64,000 nucleotides of DNA from the NCBI GenBank assembly GCA_002454815.1, contig DKJL01000011.1:1-64000 (forward strand), written 5' to 3'. The translations under genes were made by a program, and so were the position numbers. Below the pieces are notes generated by a model. That model was not told the origin of the DNA. It did no database searches and saw nothing but the letters and a program-made list of their open reading frames with translations. Of the stretch, positions 43,821-52,699 are shown one piece after another. Within the stretch, counting starts at the first letter, position 1; every line of letters begins with the position of its first letter. The DNA is from Flavobacteriales bacterium UBA6693 (GTDB taxonomy: Bacteria; Bacteroidota; Bacteroidia; Flavobacteriales; Weeksellaceae).

Positions 43821-43847
43821 TTTTATAATTTTACTAAGAGTACGATA

Positions 43848-45029
43848 ATGAACCCAAACCAATGTTCTTTCTGCGGCAAGAAAAGAAATGAAGTACAGAT
43901 GCTTATTTCCGGAAATAACGGATTTATCTGCGAAGAATGTATTGAACAGGCACACGGAATTGTAAAAGAAACGGGCAAAAATCCGGGCGGGGCTGCAGCC
44001 ACGACGATGGAAGACCTGAAAAAACCACTTGAGATAAAAGAGTTTCTTGATCAGTATGTAATTGGTCAGGATCAGGCGAAAAAACAACTCGCCATCGCCG
44101 TTTATAATCATTACAAGCGTTTGCTCCATTCTCAGGACGAAAACCGAGAGGTGGAGATCGAGAAATCCAATGTTATTATGATCGGTGAAACCGGAACCGG
44201 CAAAACGCTTCTGGCAAAAACGATTGCTAAGGAACTCAACGTTCCTTTTTGTATCGTGGACGCTACCATCCTTACTGAAGCAGGCTACGTTGGCGAGGAT
44301 GTGGAAAGTATCCTTTCCCGCCTCTTGATGGTGGCCGATTATGATGTGGAAAAAGCCGAGCGCGGTATCGTTTTTATTGATGAAATTGATAAAATCGCGC
44401 GCAAATCAGACAATCCAAGTATTACGAGAGACGTTTCCGGTGAAGGCGTGCAGCAGGGTTTGCTGAAACTTCTCGAAGGCAGCGTCGTGAACGTACCTCC
44501 ACAAGGTGGGCGAAAGCATCCAGACCAGAAATACATCCAGGTAAATACACAGAATATCTTGTTCATCGCAGGCGGCGCTTTTGACGGAATTAAGGAGATT
44601 ATCGAGCGCCGGCTGAATAAACAGGCGATTGGTTTCAGCAGCGATAAATTGGGTAAAACGGAAGATGAAGATTATATCCTGCGTCAGATCAACGCGATCG
44701 ATCTTCGGAAATTTGGCCTGATCCCGGAGTTGCTCGGTCGTTTTCCGATCATCACTTACCTGGAAAAGCTGACCAAAGAAACCATGATCCGAATTATGAA
44801 AGAACCAAAAAATTCGATCATTAATCAGTTTGTCGAACTTTTTAAAATGGACGGGGTAGAACTGTCTTTTACGGAAGAAGCACTGGAGCGCATCGTGGAA
44901 GAAACCACGGAAAAAGGTTTGGGCGCCAGAGGATTGCGTGGTACGACAGAAAAGGTTCTCGAAGATTATATGTTTGATATTGCGGCCCAGAAGCAGGTCG
45001 AAATCACGCCGTCCAATATTAAATTTTAG
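43848..45029 (+). CDS. clpX: ATP-dependent Clp protease ATP-binding subunit ClpX
   Basis: 393 aa. AAA+ unfoldase that feeds ClpP. Zinc domain Cys6, Cys9, Cys28 and Cys31; Walker A GETGTGKT (113-120); Walker B VFIDEIDK; the IGF-type ClpP loop appears as QAIGFSSD; sensor and C-terminal GLGARGLRG. Slightly shorter than E. coli ClpX (424). clpP is not adjacent. Confidence 0.97.
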   Translation: MNPNQCSFCGKKRNEVQMLISGNNGFICEECIEQAHGIVKETGKNPGGAAATTMEDLKKPLEIKEFLDQYVIGQDQAKKQLAIAVYNHYKRLLHSQDENREVEIEKSNVIMIGETGTGKTLLAKTIAKELNVPFCIVDATILTEAGYVGEDVESILSRLLMVADYDVEKAERGIVFIDEIDKIARKSDNPSITRDVSGEGVQQGLLKLLEGSVVNVPPQGGRKHPDQKYIQVNTQNILFIAGGAFDGIKEIIERRLNKQAIGFSSDKLGKTEDEDYILRQINAIDLRKFGLIPELLGRFPIITYLEKLTKETMIRIMKEPKNSIINQFVELFKMDGVELSFTEEALERIVEETTEKGLGARGLRGTTEKVLEDYMFDIAAQKQVEITPSNIKF

Positions 45030-45048
45030 TCATTTTCAGCCCAAAATA

Positions 45049-45077
45049 TTGCGATGTTATAAAAATGAGTATATTTG
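45049..45077 (+). promoter_or_regulatory. Promoter of the T9SS/PID gene pair
   Basis: TTG (45049-45051), 18 nt, TATATTTG (45070-45077); 35 nt before ATG 45113. Confidence 0.65.
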
Positions 45078-45112
45078 CCGCCTGAATACGTAACCTAAAC
45101 ACAAACGTACGG

Positions 45113-47107
45113 ATGAAAAAAAATATACTCACTCTGGGGCTTCTGGCTCTCTGCACTACTGCGGGCGCGCAGGTGGTCTCACACGTCGGCAATGACGGCA
45201 TCTTCTATGTCGGTGAAAATGCACTCGTTTATAATGGCGGCGGTATGCAAACCAAAGGCACCGGCAAATATGAGATCCGTGGAAACATGATGGTCGTAGG
45301 CACGGGCACCGACGTGATCCAAACACAGAACGCAGATGGGACAAGCTCCAAAACCACTGGCGGTAATATAGTCTTGAAGTTAAATGATCCTGACAACTAT
45401 ACCAGTTCAACCTACGGGCAACTTTACATACAAGGGTTAGCGCAGACCAATCTTACAGGGATTGTGGATAAGGAGTATCTCGCTACGAAAAATGGTGTTA
45501 TGCAGCAGATGGCTCTGCCGTTCTATGACAAGACTTTTGCGAGTTTAGCGACAGATTTAGGCATCACCGGCGGATTCTCAAACCAGCGTACCACTTCTGC
45601 CGTGGGTTATTGGGAAAACGCCCGGGTTGTGATGCATAATATTCCTGGCACTTCAACTACATTGCAAAAAGCTGATAAAGATAATCAGACGGTTACCCAT
45701 AATAATGCTGCTCGTTATTACGCTGTTGGTACTGCGAATTGGAATCCTGAGCAACCGATTATTGACGCTGACTATTATACTATTAGTGGTCGTCCGTTCA
45801 GCGATGCTACACCGATATCCTATACTCTTTCGGGAGCCGGTTATGATAGCTCGGGAACGGCAATTAATTATGGTGGAGGAAACGGTGCAGTAATCAATAC
45901 TATTTATAACGAGCGCTACAACAGTTATTTACAGGATGCATTTGACGGAAATTCACAAGGGAGCTGGAAAGGCACTTTCGGTCGAAATATTTACCAGTTC
46001 GGTAATCCTTTTCTTACCAATATTGACCTTTCAACGATAGGATACAACGAGCGCACCGCAGGTGGAGATGATGGGAATAACATTAGTTCCATTCAAGCCG
46101 TACGCTACGAATCTGGGGGAGTAACCAAGGATGAGAACAACGGTACCAAGGCTACCAGCTATAAATTTATATCGTACAGTGATGGCGGTATTCCTACGGG
46201 GGATTTTGGCGGTGCTATAATTAAGCCGATGCAGGCGTTTGTAATCAAACTCCGAAATAATACTTCCGCACAAACGTTGAATTTTAATACGTTGCGCAGA
46301 TTTGCTTACTCGCCGCGCGATATAACCAATGGGCAGGCCACGAATCCCAACACAGTCACTACCAACAGATCAGCCTCTACCGGCAGCATCAAGCAGTTGA
46401 GAGTAATTGGGCTGGATTCGTCCGGTAATGAAGTAATGCGAACCTATTTCGTTGTAGGATCCAGCTTTGTCACGGGACACAACGCAGATGCTAAAATGCA
46501 GGTTTCTGCTTATAGCGGAGATCTCAGCACGCGTGAAGAACTACCAGCTGGCGGTGAAGATACCCAATACAGCAATTCATATTGGTTATATATAAACGAG
46601 GCAAACGAACAGGATTTTCTGGGTAAAAGAATTAAGATGGTTGCTAATACCGCAAAAATCGCTGCGTACAAGTTTCAAATCGCAGAAAACGCTGTTGAGC
46701 TACAGGATGGAGAAGGCAGTTTTGCAGATGGAGGTCAAAATTTCTACATTGAGCAGACGCCGGGTCAGCTGGTTGCAGTTGCTCATAACCAGGTTCTTCC
46801 TGCGTTGGCAAACGTATCAGGTCTATATTATGGAAGAGAGTCAGTCCTCGGCACCGATAATACTGCAGCGCAGGATGAGTTAAAGATTGCCTACGAAGAA
46901 GTGAGTAAAACACATCAAGTGATTTTCCCTGCTTCGTGGAAAAAAGCAACCGTCAATATTTATGACCTTTCAGGCAAACTTATCGTCAACAGAAAAGAGC
47001 TGAAAACAGCTAATAATTTCACATTGCCACTTACGATACGGGGAGTATATATGGTAGAGGCGATTTCTGAGGCGGGAGTAAAAGTGGTGAAGAAGGTCAT
47101 CAAATAA
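45113..47107 (+). CDS. Large secreted protein with T9SS type A sorting domain
   Basis: 664 aa. Signal peptide 1-19 (LCTTAGAQ). A long beta-rich central part with many Gly, Asn, Thr and Ser and no enzyme motif; an Asp/Gly-poor C-terminal T9SS type A domain (about 595-664) with VNIYDLSGKLIV and RGVYMVEAI. Related proteins in Chryseobacterium are annotated only by the sorting domain. The small gene 12 bp downstream carries a second kind of sorting signal, so the two products are probably partners at the cell surface. Function unknown. Confidence 0.82.
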   Translation: MKKNILTLGLLALCTTAGAQVVSHVGNDGIFYVGENALVYNGGGMQTKGTGKYEIRGNMMVVGTGTDVIQTQNADGTSSKTTGGNIVLKLNDPDNYTSSTYGQLYIQGLAQTNLTGIVDKEYLATKNGVMQQMALPFYDKTFASLATDLGITGGFSNQRTTSAVGYWENARVVMHNIPGTSTTLQKADKDNQTVTHNNAARYYAVGTANWNPEQPIIDADYYTISGRPFSDATPISYTLSGAGYDSSGTAINYGGGNGAVINTIYNERYNSYLQDAFDGNSQGSWKGTFGRNIYQFGNPFLTNIDLSTIGYNERTAGGDDGNNISSIQAVRYESGGVTKDENNGTKATSYKFISYSDGGIPTGDFGGAIIKPMQAFVIKLRNNTSAQTLNFNTLRRFAYSPRDITNGQATNPNTVTTNRSASTGSIKQLRVIGLDSSGNEVMRTYFVVGSSFVTGHNADAKMQVSAYSGDLSTREELPAGGEDTQYSNSYWLYINEANEQDFLGKRIKMVANTAKIAAYKFQIAENAVELQDGEGSFADGGQNFYIEQTPGQLVAVAHNQVLPALANVSGLYYGRESVLGTDNTAAQDELKIAYEEVSKTHQVIFPASWKKATVNIYDLSGKLIVNRKELKTANNFTLPLTIRGVYMVEAISEAGVKVVKKVIK

Positions 47108-47119
47108 AAAGTACAAAGG

Positions 47120-47455
47120 ATGAAAAAAATAGTATATATTGTTTTAATGATGATGGGACTGTTTGTAAACGCAGAAGCTTTCCCCCAATCTCCAATGACA
47201 AATTCGATGGACTCCCGTGATAATAGCGTGGAGAACTATTCCTCGAATATATTTGATAATGAAACACAATTTTTAGAACAAGGGCAAATACCTCCGATGT
47301 CTACCTTTGATGTTCCCGGCGGACAGGGAGGTCTCGGCGGCGACGGTTTCGGAACCACTGTTCCGATTGACACACACGTTTACGCACTAGTGATTGTTGC
47401 TCTGTTATTTATCGTGTTCTACACCCGCCAGACGACGGCTCAGAAGACGAATTAA
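47120..47455 (+). CDS. Small PID-CTERM-like membrane/sorting protein
   Basis: 111 aa. Signal peptide (1-20, VNAEAFPQ), a polar low-complexity middle, a Gly/Pro-rich stretch DVPGGQGGLGGDGFG (64-78), then VPIDTHVYALVIVALLFIVF (81-100) and a basic end (YTRQTTAQK). The tripartite C-terminus, a Pro-Ile-Asp motif followed by a membrane helix and positive residues, resembles the PID-CTERM signals of Bacteroidota, which are often misnamed signal peptidase. Sorting by an exosortase-like enzyme is hypothetical. 12 bp after the T9SS gene; terminator after. Confidence 0.65.
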   Translation: MKKIVYIVLMMMGLFVNAEAFPQSPMTNSMDSRDNSVENYSSNIFDNETQFLEQGQIPPMSTFDVPGGQGGLGGDGFGTTVPIDTHVYALVIVALLFIVFYTRQTTAQKTN

Positions 47456-47476
47456 AATAAAACTTAAAAAAAGCAG

Positions 47477-47501
47477 AAACCCGCCGCAAGCCGACGGGTT
47501 T
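47477..47501 (+). terminator. Terminator of the T9SS/PID pair
   Basis: AAACCCG (47477-47483) pairs with CGGGTTT (47495-47501), with a partly paired 11-nt middle; further T follow. Confidence 0.6.
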
Positions 47502-47516
47502 TTTTATATTTACCAA

Positions 47517-48800
47517 ATGAAAAAGATTGTATTGCTGCTGGCGCTCACCAGCGTCAGTGTCGCCAACGCACAGTTTAAAGTGTCTGTCGAGGCGCCCGCC
47601 AATTTCGCACCCAAGGAAGTGTATCTTTATACGCTGAACGGATCCAGGGATGTCTTGAGCAACAAAGAAATCAAGAAAGGAAATACCTGGCAGATCAACG
47701 TTTCCAAACCGTACACGGGCATGATGAAACTCTATTTCCCGGAAACCAACGCTTCGCTGAATTTTATCTCCGAAAATAAGGATGTAAAACTTAAGCTGGT
47801 GACGAATCAGGAGAAAATCGTTGACGTAGATTATCTCGACGAAGCCAACAAGACCATGAATCAGGTGCAGGACGTGCAGCAGAAAAAAGAACTCATTTTG
47901 CCGGCGCTCTACCAGATCAAAGAGTATTATCGTGATTCTGCTCCTTTTGGAGCCGCTTTAATGCAGGAGATTAACCGGCTTTCTGTACCGGCCGCAAATG
48001 TCGGCAATCATCCTTTTGTTCAGTTTTATACCACCAATTATGCACGCTTTGTTGAGAAGAAAGCAGATAAAAGTCCGGTGACGCACCAGGAAATAATTGA
48101 TTTCGTCAACAAATCGACCGAATTGCTCGAAACCTCTTCTCTTCTGCGACCCGTTTTGGTTTCTTATCTCAATATCGGTCCTAACACCAATCTGACGGCC
48201 GACGTCGATAAATTGCTCGCCGCTGTCAACACAGAAACTCCCCGCGGACAAACCGTATTATCGGAATTGATTGAGATTTTCGATACCTACGGCATGTCCG
48301 AATTAAAGGATCAATATCTTTCGCTGGCAAAAAACCTGAAGTGCACCATCAACGAACGCCTTTCCCAAACGATCGCCTCAAATCAAAACACGGAGATTGG
48401 CGCGGTGTTTCCGAACTATACTTTTACCAACGTCAGCGGAACTAAAGCCAAAACCGTTCATGACGTTAAAGCGAACCGCAAAGTTCTGGTCTTTTGGGCG
48501 TCCACTTGCTCACACTGTGAGAATGACCTTCCGATTTTGCTTCAGAATTACAATAAGATCAAATCAATCGGTGGTGAGGTGATCGGACTTTCTTTGGACA
48601 GTGATCGTGTAGCTTACCAAAACAAGGTGAAAATGCTGCCGTGGATCAACGACAGCGAATTGAAAGGCTGGAACAGTTCCTACTCCGACACCTACAACGT
48701 GCGTGCAACGCCAACCTATTTCGTGTTGGATGGCGACAATAAAATCATTGCCAAGCCCAATCGTGCAGCGGATGTAATTTCTTTCTTAAAGTTGAAGTAA
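47517..48800 (+). CDS. TlpA-like thioredoxin family protein
   Basis: 427 aa. Signal peptide 1-19 (VANAQF). A DUF4369-like beta N-terminal part and helical middle (about 25-290), then a TlpA/ResA-type thioredoxin domain (about 293-427): VFWASTCSHCENDLP with Cys331-Ser-His-Cys334, and the cis-Pro ATPTYF. It acts in the periplasm as a disulfide reductase or oxidase. Start 42 codons into a longer open frame, chosen for the signal peptide and because the upstream part overlaps the PID gene and the terminator. Confidence 0.88.
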   Translation: MKKIVLLLALTSVSVANAQFKVSVEAPANFAPKEVYLYTLNGSRDVLSNKEIKKGNTWQINVSKPYTGMMKLYFPETNASLNFISENKDVKLKLVTNQEKIVDVDYLDEANKTMNQVQDVQQKKELILPALYQIKEYYRDSAPFGAALMQEINRLSVPAANVGNHPFVQFYTTNYARFVEKKADKSPVTHQEIIDFVNKSTELLETSSLLRPVLVSYLNIGPNTNLTADVDKLLAAVNTETPRGQTVLSELIEIFDTYGMSELKDQYLSLAKNLKCTINERLSQTIASNQNTEIGAVFPNYTFTNVSGTKAKTVHDVKANRKVLVFWASTCSHCENDLPILLQNYNKIKSIGGEVIGLSLDSDRVAYQNKVKMLPWINDSELKGWNSSYSDTYNVRATPTYFVLDGDNKIIAKPNRAADVISFLKLK

Positions 48801-48804
48801 TTTC

Positions 48805-48834
48805 TTGCAAACTCGCTAAATATTTTTATCTTTG
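48805..48834 (+). promoter_or_regulatory. Promoter of tRNA-Met
   Basis: TTG (48805-48807), 19 nt, TATCTTTG (48827-48834); the tRNA starts 14 nt later. Confidence 0.75.
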
Positions 48835-48847
48835 CACCACTTTAATC

Positions 48848-48921
48848 GGCGAGGTAGCTCAGATGGTTAGAGCGCAGGATTCATAACCCTGAGGTCACGG
48901 GTTCAATTCCCGTCTTCGCTA
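48848..48921 (+). tRNA. tRNA-Met(CAT), elongator
   Basis: 74 nt cloverleaf: acceptor stem GGCGAGG / CTTCGCT (G-T at ends), D arm GCTC AGATGGTTA GAGC, anticodon loop TTCATAA with CAT at 48882-48884, and T arm ACGGG TTCAATT CCCGT. Discriminator A, no encoded CCA. It lacks the C1-A72 mismatch and the three G-C pairs of the initiator, and is unlike the lysidine tRNA-Ile, so elongator Met is the best call. Confidence 0.93.
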
Positions 48922-48922
48922 C

Positions 48923-48949
48923 AAAAGCCCAGTTTTATGCTGGGCTTTT
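48923..48949 (+). terminator. Terminator of tRNA-Met
   Basis: Perfect 10-bp stem AAAAGCCCAG / CTGGGCTTTT, TTTTATG loop, then T-run. Confidence 0.85.
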
Positions 48950-49260
48950 TTTTGGTTTAAACTGAAGCAGATCTTTGTTTTAATTAGGACGGCGAAGACG
49001 AAAAGCGGTGCTTTGCTGCCGCTGCTCGCTCTCTTGGTTATTCATCGTCATTATTTCTATGAAAATTCTCCTTTGTTTTCGTGCCTTTAGTTAACACAAA
49101 AGAAAATAGTTTCCTTAAACAGTAATTTTTTTCAACTTAAAATTTTAAATTGTGGTCAGTTTCAACTTAATGACATCAGCACTTATCGGAGGAACTTCAG
49201 TCGGATTTCGAAAAAATAATATTAAACAGCTATTTAAATTTTAAAAATTTGCTGCATGTG

Positions 49261-49292
49261 TTTTGTCATCTTGAAAAATAGTCTTACTTTTA
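49261..49292 (+). promoter_or_regulatory. Promoter before a hairpin RNA
   Basis: TTTTG (49261-49265), 19 nt, TACTTTTA (49285-49292), one base from TAnnTTTG. Predicted start of transcription about 49298. Confidence 0.45.
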
Positions 49293-49295
49293 CAC

Positions 49296-49341
49296 CGCCT
49301 TAGTAAGACAACTAAGTCTTATTAAGGCGTAAATTTTTTTT
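49296..49341 (+). ncRNA. Candidate short hairpin RNA ending in a T-run
   Basis: CGCCTTAGTAAGAC (49296-49309) pairs with GTCTTATTAAGGCG (49316-49329): 14 bp with one G-T pair, AACTAA loop, then TAAA and eight T. The stem lies at the predicted transcription start of the promoter just upstream. Read as one unit this is a very short transcript of about 45 nt. It may instead be only a terminator of an unknown RNA or a leader fragment. No protein gene is served by it on the plus strand. Confidence 0.4.
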
Positions 49342-49357
49342 CATCATTTGTGTTTTG

Positions 49358-49386
49358 GAACCGTTTCGCAAGAGACGGTTCTTTTT
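49358..49386. terminator. Terminator of the DUF3810 operon (bidirectional)
   Basis: 10-bp stem GAACCGTTTC / GAGACGGTTC (one G-T pair) with GCAA tetraloop; T-run on the plus side, and A-rich bases to the left for the minus side. It ends the MFS-DUF3810 transcript. Confidence 0.6.
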
Positions 49387-50449
49387 ATTTTTCGGCCATT
49401 TCATACTGGAGCAATAAATCCACAAAGTAGGAGTAAGTAATACTTCCTTCCTGTTGGTTACTTTTTAAAAATAAATCATTGGTGAAACCGAAGAAGACAT
49501 CCAGAACACCTTCGTGGCGACGCACAAACATTTTTTCTGCCAGGCGGTCGCGTTTCATGCCTGCCGAATAGCTGCGGATCACCGCCTTTACAAATTCCGG
49601 ATTCTCCTGCACGAGAGAGCCGAGCAGTGCTTTTAAAGTATAATATTCGGTGCTGTAGCGCAAATCGGCATTAGCAGCATTTTTACCGATCAGATAACCG
49701 ACAAAGTTTGCTTCGTGTTCTCGCGCGTAGCCGAGCTGGTGGGCGCTTTCATGCGCCAGGGTAAACGGCAGCTGGCTCGAAGGCAACAGTGGATTGTACT
49801 GTGCTTCTGCGGTGAAGGGATTGTAGTAACCCAAAATGCCGGTATAGCTCATGACGGGCGAAAATAAACTTGGTTTTATATTATTAACTCCCGTTGCCTG
49901 TTTTTGATTTATGGTACCGGGAAGTGATTTCTGTTCTTTCAAAATGGAACGTTCCAGTCCAGCGCGGTTATAGACTTTGAAAACACCGTAACGGTCTTCC
50001 TGCACTAATTTTCGTGTTTCGCGGCAGCGTCTTAAATAAACAATTGCAAGCTGTTCCGCGTCCTGCCGCTCGACTTTCCGTGTCGGAAACTGCGCGGATA
50101 CCGGCGTTTGAAAATAGAGCATTCCCCAAAAAATCTGATAAAAGAAATAGAGCGTGTTCAGCATTACAAGCAACGTTCTCAGCGCAGCGTTTCTGGTATG
50201 GCGGCGCAATGTTTTTAATAATAAATAAACAAGTGCGAGGGACAGAAACACATAGAAAATATCGCCTGCCGAAAACGGTAAATCCCGGAATAATTTCTGA
50301 TGCAAAAGTTTTTGATACTCAAAGAATTCCTGAAAAAATTTAACAACTGCGGGGATTTTGGACAGACAAAAAAACAAAACAAATTGGGCAAGTAGTAAGC
50401 CTGCCCAAAATCTATTTTGTCTGAAAATTGATCGAAGTTTAGTCCGCAT
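49385..50449 (-). CDS. DUF3810 membrane protein with HExxH zinc-protease motif
   Basis: 354 aa from ATG 50449. Three hydrophobic helices near the N-terminus (about 16-100), then a domain with LAHESAHQLGYAREHEANF (HExxH plus a downstream Glu, near 232-250), the gluzincin metalloprotease pattern. DUF3810 proteins are widespread in Firmicutes and Bacteroidota; substrate unknown. Earlier starts (TTG 50470, ATG 50467) lie deeper inside the upstream MFS gene. ATG 50449 still overlaps the MFS stop by 11 bp, so translation is probably coupled. Confidence 0.83.
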   Translation of the reverse strand: MRTKLRSIFRQNRFWAGLLLAQFVLFFCLSKIPAVVKFFQEFFEYQKLLHQKLFRDLPFSAGDIFYVFLSLALVYLLLKTLRRHTRNAALRTLLVMLNTLYFFYQIFWGMLYFQTPVSAQFPTRKVERQDAEQLAIVYLRRCRETRKLVQEDRYGVFKVYNRAGLERSILKEQKSLPGTINQKQATGVNNIKPSLFSPVMSYTGILGYYNPFTAEAQYNPLLPSSQLPFTLAHESAHQLGYAREHEANFVGYLIGKNAANADLRYSTEYYTLKALLGSLVQENPEFVKAVIRSYSAGMKRDRLAEKMFVRRHEGVLDVFFGFTNDLFLKSNQQEGSITYSYFVDLLLQYEMAEK

Positions 50450-51887
50450 TGCTGTTCGGAATTCCATCAAGAGAAATACCTTGTTTTTTCAGTATTGAGG
50501 TTACCCGGACTGCGTAGAAGGCCAAATATGCAAAACACGCCACACCCACGATATAGCTGAAATGGATATTGGTAAGATCCGCCAGATACCCCTGCAGAAA
50601 ACTGATAATACCACCGCCCATGATCATCATGATCAGCGAGCTGCTACCCTGATTGGTATGCCGCCCCAAACCGTTAATGGCCAGCGCAAAAATACATGGC
50701 CACAGCGTGGAACAGAACAGCCCGACGCTGGTAAAGGCATAAACTGAAAACATTCCTGTGGTAAGCATTCCCAGCACCAGCGCCAAAATTCCCATACAGG
50801 AAAAGATAAACAACATTCTTGCGGGGTTGCCTTTGCTCGCGATATCCGCGGCAATCATAACCAGTATAATGAGCCCGTAGATATAAAAGGGCTTCAGATC
50901 ATGCTGCGCAATTGCATTTACTGCCAGGAAGACTCCAAAAGCAAGATATGGCGCCAGGAATCTCAGGATTTTTCGCATGCCGGCAGTTACATCAAATGCT
51001 TCTACAGCGCCCGTCCAACGCCCGATCATCAAAGACGCCCAATACAACGAAATGTACGGTGCAATATCTTTCGTTTCAAAACCGAGGGAGTTTTCCATAT
51101 AAGCCGGAAGATTACTCGCCGTGGAAACTTCCACACCTACATAAACAAAGATTGCGATCATCCCCATTACGAGTTGAGGATACTGGAAAGCTGAGGTCCG
51201 CTGATGTCCGGTGGCGTCTTCCGTCGGCATTTCTGTACTGATGGCCGTTACCTGTGGAAGTTTGGAGAATTTAATTAAAACAGCCACGAGCAGGAAGGCT
51301 ATTCCCAAGCCCATGTACGGAAGTTTCACACTTTCGATGCTTGCTTCGGTATTGGCTACTGCCGCGGATCCAAAAATTGCAAAAGAGACAATCAGCGGTC
51401 CGACTGTGGTTCCAAAATTATTAATACCGCCCGCCAAGGTAAGCCGTTGCGAGCCGGTTTCCGGTGCTCCCAAGGCGATAGCCAGCGGATTGGCTACAAT
51501 TTGCAGCAATGAGAATCCCAGCCCGATAACGAATAGTCCGGAAATCATGAGCAGATAAGAACTCGTATTCGCAGCAGGAATGAAAAATAATGTACCCACC
51601 ACAGAAATGAGCAAGCCGTAGATGAGCCCGTTTTTATAGCCGATCCGGTTAATGAGATCACGACGCATAGAGCGCGAAATAAACATATAAATAAGTGAGC
51701 CGACAGTGTACGAGATATAAAATGAGACGGAAACCAACTGGCTCTGACTCTGCGTTAAGTTAAATGCTTTCTTGAAAACCGGAATCAGGATATCATTGCT
51801 GGCGGCCACAAAGCCCCAAAAGAAAAACACCGTCACAAGCGGTACAAACTGACCCCAATTGGTCTTCTTAGTATTTTCTGCTGACAT
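50439..51887 (-). CDS. Sugar MFS transporter, FHS (L-fucose permease/GluP) family
   Basis: 482 aa, twelve membrane helices. FHS-type marks: FVPLVTVFFFWGFVAASNDILIPVFKKAF at the N-terminus, SRSMRRDLINRIGYKNG in the loop between helices 2 and 3, and GLGFSLLQIVANPLAIALG in helix 4. Family members import fucose, glucose, galactose or similar sugars by proton symport. Own -7 box; operon with the DUF3810 gene. Confidence 0.9.
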   Translation of the reverse strand: MSAENTKKTNWGQFVPLVTVFFFWGFVAASNDILIPVFKKAFNLTQSQSQLVSVSFYISYTVGSLIYMFISRSMRRDLINRIGYKNGLIYGLLISVVGTLFFIPAANTSSYLLMISGLFVIGLGFSLLQIVANPLAIALGAPETGSQRLTLAGGINNFGTTVGPLIVSFAIFGSAAVANTEASIESVKLPYMGLGIAFLLVAVLIKFSKLPQVTAISTEMPTEDATGHQRTSAFQYPQLVMGMIAIFVYVGVEVSTASNLPAYMENSLGFETKDIAPYISLYWASLMIGRWTGAVEAFDVTAGMRKILRFLAPYLAFGVFLAVNAIAQHDLKPFYIYGLIILVMIAADIASKGNPARMLFIFSCMGILALVLGMLTTGMFSVYAFTSVGLFCSTLWPCIFALAINGLGRHTNQGSSSLIMMIMGGGIISFLQGYLADLTNIHFSYIVGVACFAYLAFYAVRVTSILKKQGISLDGIPNSNAD

Positions 51888-51907
51888 AAAGTATAGTTTA
51901 TTAGTAA

Positions 51908-51915
51908 CAAATATA
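51908..51915 (-). promoter_or_regulatory. -7 box TATATTTG of the MFS-DUF3810 operon
   Basis: Exact TAnnTTTG box on the minus strand, 20 nt before the ATG and 2 nt after the end of plsC. The operon can thus be read apart from plsC. Confidence 0.5.
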
Positions 51916-51917
51916 AC

Positions 51918-52658
51918 TTATTTCTCCACGCGGTAAGGATGCTCCAAAACATTTTTAATCGAAGCATGCGCTTGTGTTTTCAAACTGGCTACGGAATCAC
52001 ACGGCTCTAAAATTATATTAAAATAAACATCCACCGTGCCCGGATAGCCGCGGGAAAAATCAAAGGGAAACATTTCCTTTAAACCTTTAAAAGTAAAAAC
52101 GGCAACGGGAACACGGTATTTATGAGATAACGTAAATGCGCCGTCTTTAAAGGAATCCAGGATCACAGATTCATCATCGGGAACGCCACCTTCGGGAAAA
52201 ATAACAATGCTTTGGCCTTCCTGCATGCGTTCCGCGCAGCGCCGGTAAACATCTGCGCGGCTTTTGGCCGATTCACGGTCTACCATTACACAAATCCGTT
52301 TATAAATTGTGCCGAAAACAGGGATTTTCACCAGTTCCTTCTTGCCGACGTAGCAGAGCGGATGATGCGGCATCAGGATACAGGGCAGCATCACGTCCAT
52401 AATAGAAGTATGATTGGAGATAAAAACATACTGCCGTTTCGGGTCAATTGGTTTCCGGGAAAGTGAGATCAGCCTATAGCGGAAACCCATTCCGTAAAAC
52501 ATGCCGTAACACCAGACCCGGATAAGACGGTACGCCAGCGGATAATGCTGTTTCTTTACCGACAATGCCAAAACCGGAGCACCGAGCAGCAAAGTAAGAA
52601 CCGCCCCGAGCAGGATCATCCAGCCACGCCAGAGATAGTTAAGTAATTTTTTAACCAT
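51918..52658 (-). CDS. 1-acyl-sn-glycerol-3-phosphate acyltransferase family protein (PlsC-like)
   Basis: 246 aa, membrane-associated. One N-terminal helix (about 12-32), acyltransferase block I ISNHTSIMDVM with His83 and Asp88, block III VIFPEGGVPDD, and a basic FDFSRG region. Makes phosphatidic acid from lysophosphatidate or acylates a related lipid. Lies between gtrA and the MFS gene on the same strand, 41 bp after gtrA. Confidence 0.88.
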   Translation of the reverse strand: MVKKLLNYLWRGWMILLGAVLTLLLGAPVLALSVKKQHYPLAYRLIRVWCYGMFYGMGFRYRLISLSRKPIDPKRQYVFISNHTSIMDVMLPCILMPHHPLCYVGKKELVKIPVFGTIYKRICVMVDRESAKSRADVYRRCAERMQEGQSIVIFPEGGVPDDESVILDSFKDGAFTLSHKYRVPVAVFTFKGLKEMFPFDFSRGYPGTVDVYFNIILEPCDSVASLKTQAHASIKNVLEHPYRVEK

Positions 52659-52699
52659 AAATAAAAGTTAGCCGCTAACGCATCATAAGCTGGAAACCG

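Larger units (their letters stand above)
48953..49384. other. 432-bp gene-free stretch between tRNA-Met and the DUF3810 gene
   Basis: No protein frame is convincing. The left half is featureless and AT-rich. The right end carries a promoter (49261-49292) with a hairpin RNA (49296-49341), and a second hairpin (49358-49381) that ends the converging transcripts. Confidence 0.5.

Noticed and set aside
48848..48921. tRNA-Ile2 (CAT, lysidine) or initiator tRNA as alternatives
   Set aside because: Acceptor and anticodon stems do not match tRNA-Ile2, and the C1-A72 mismatch and G-C pairs of the initiator are missing.
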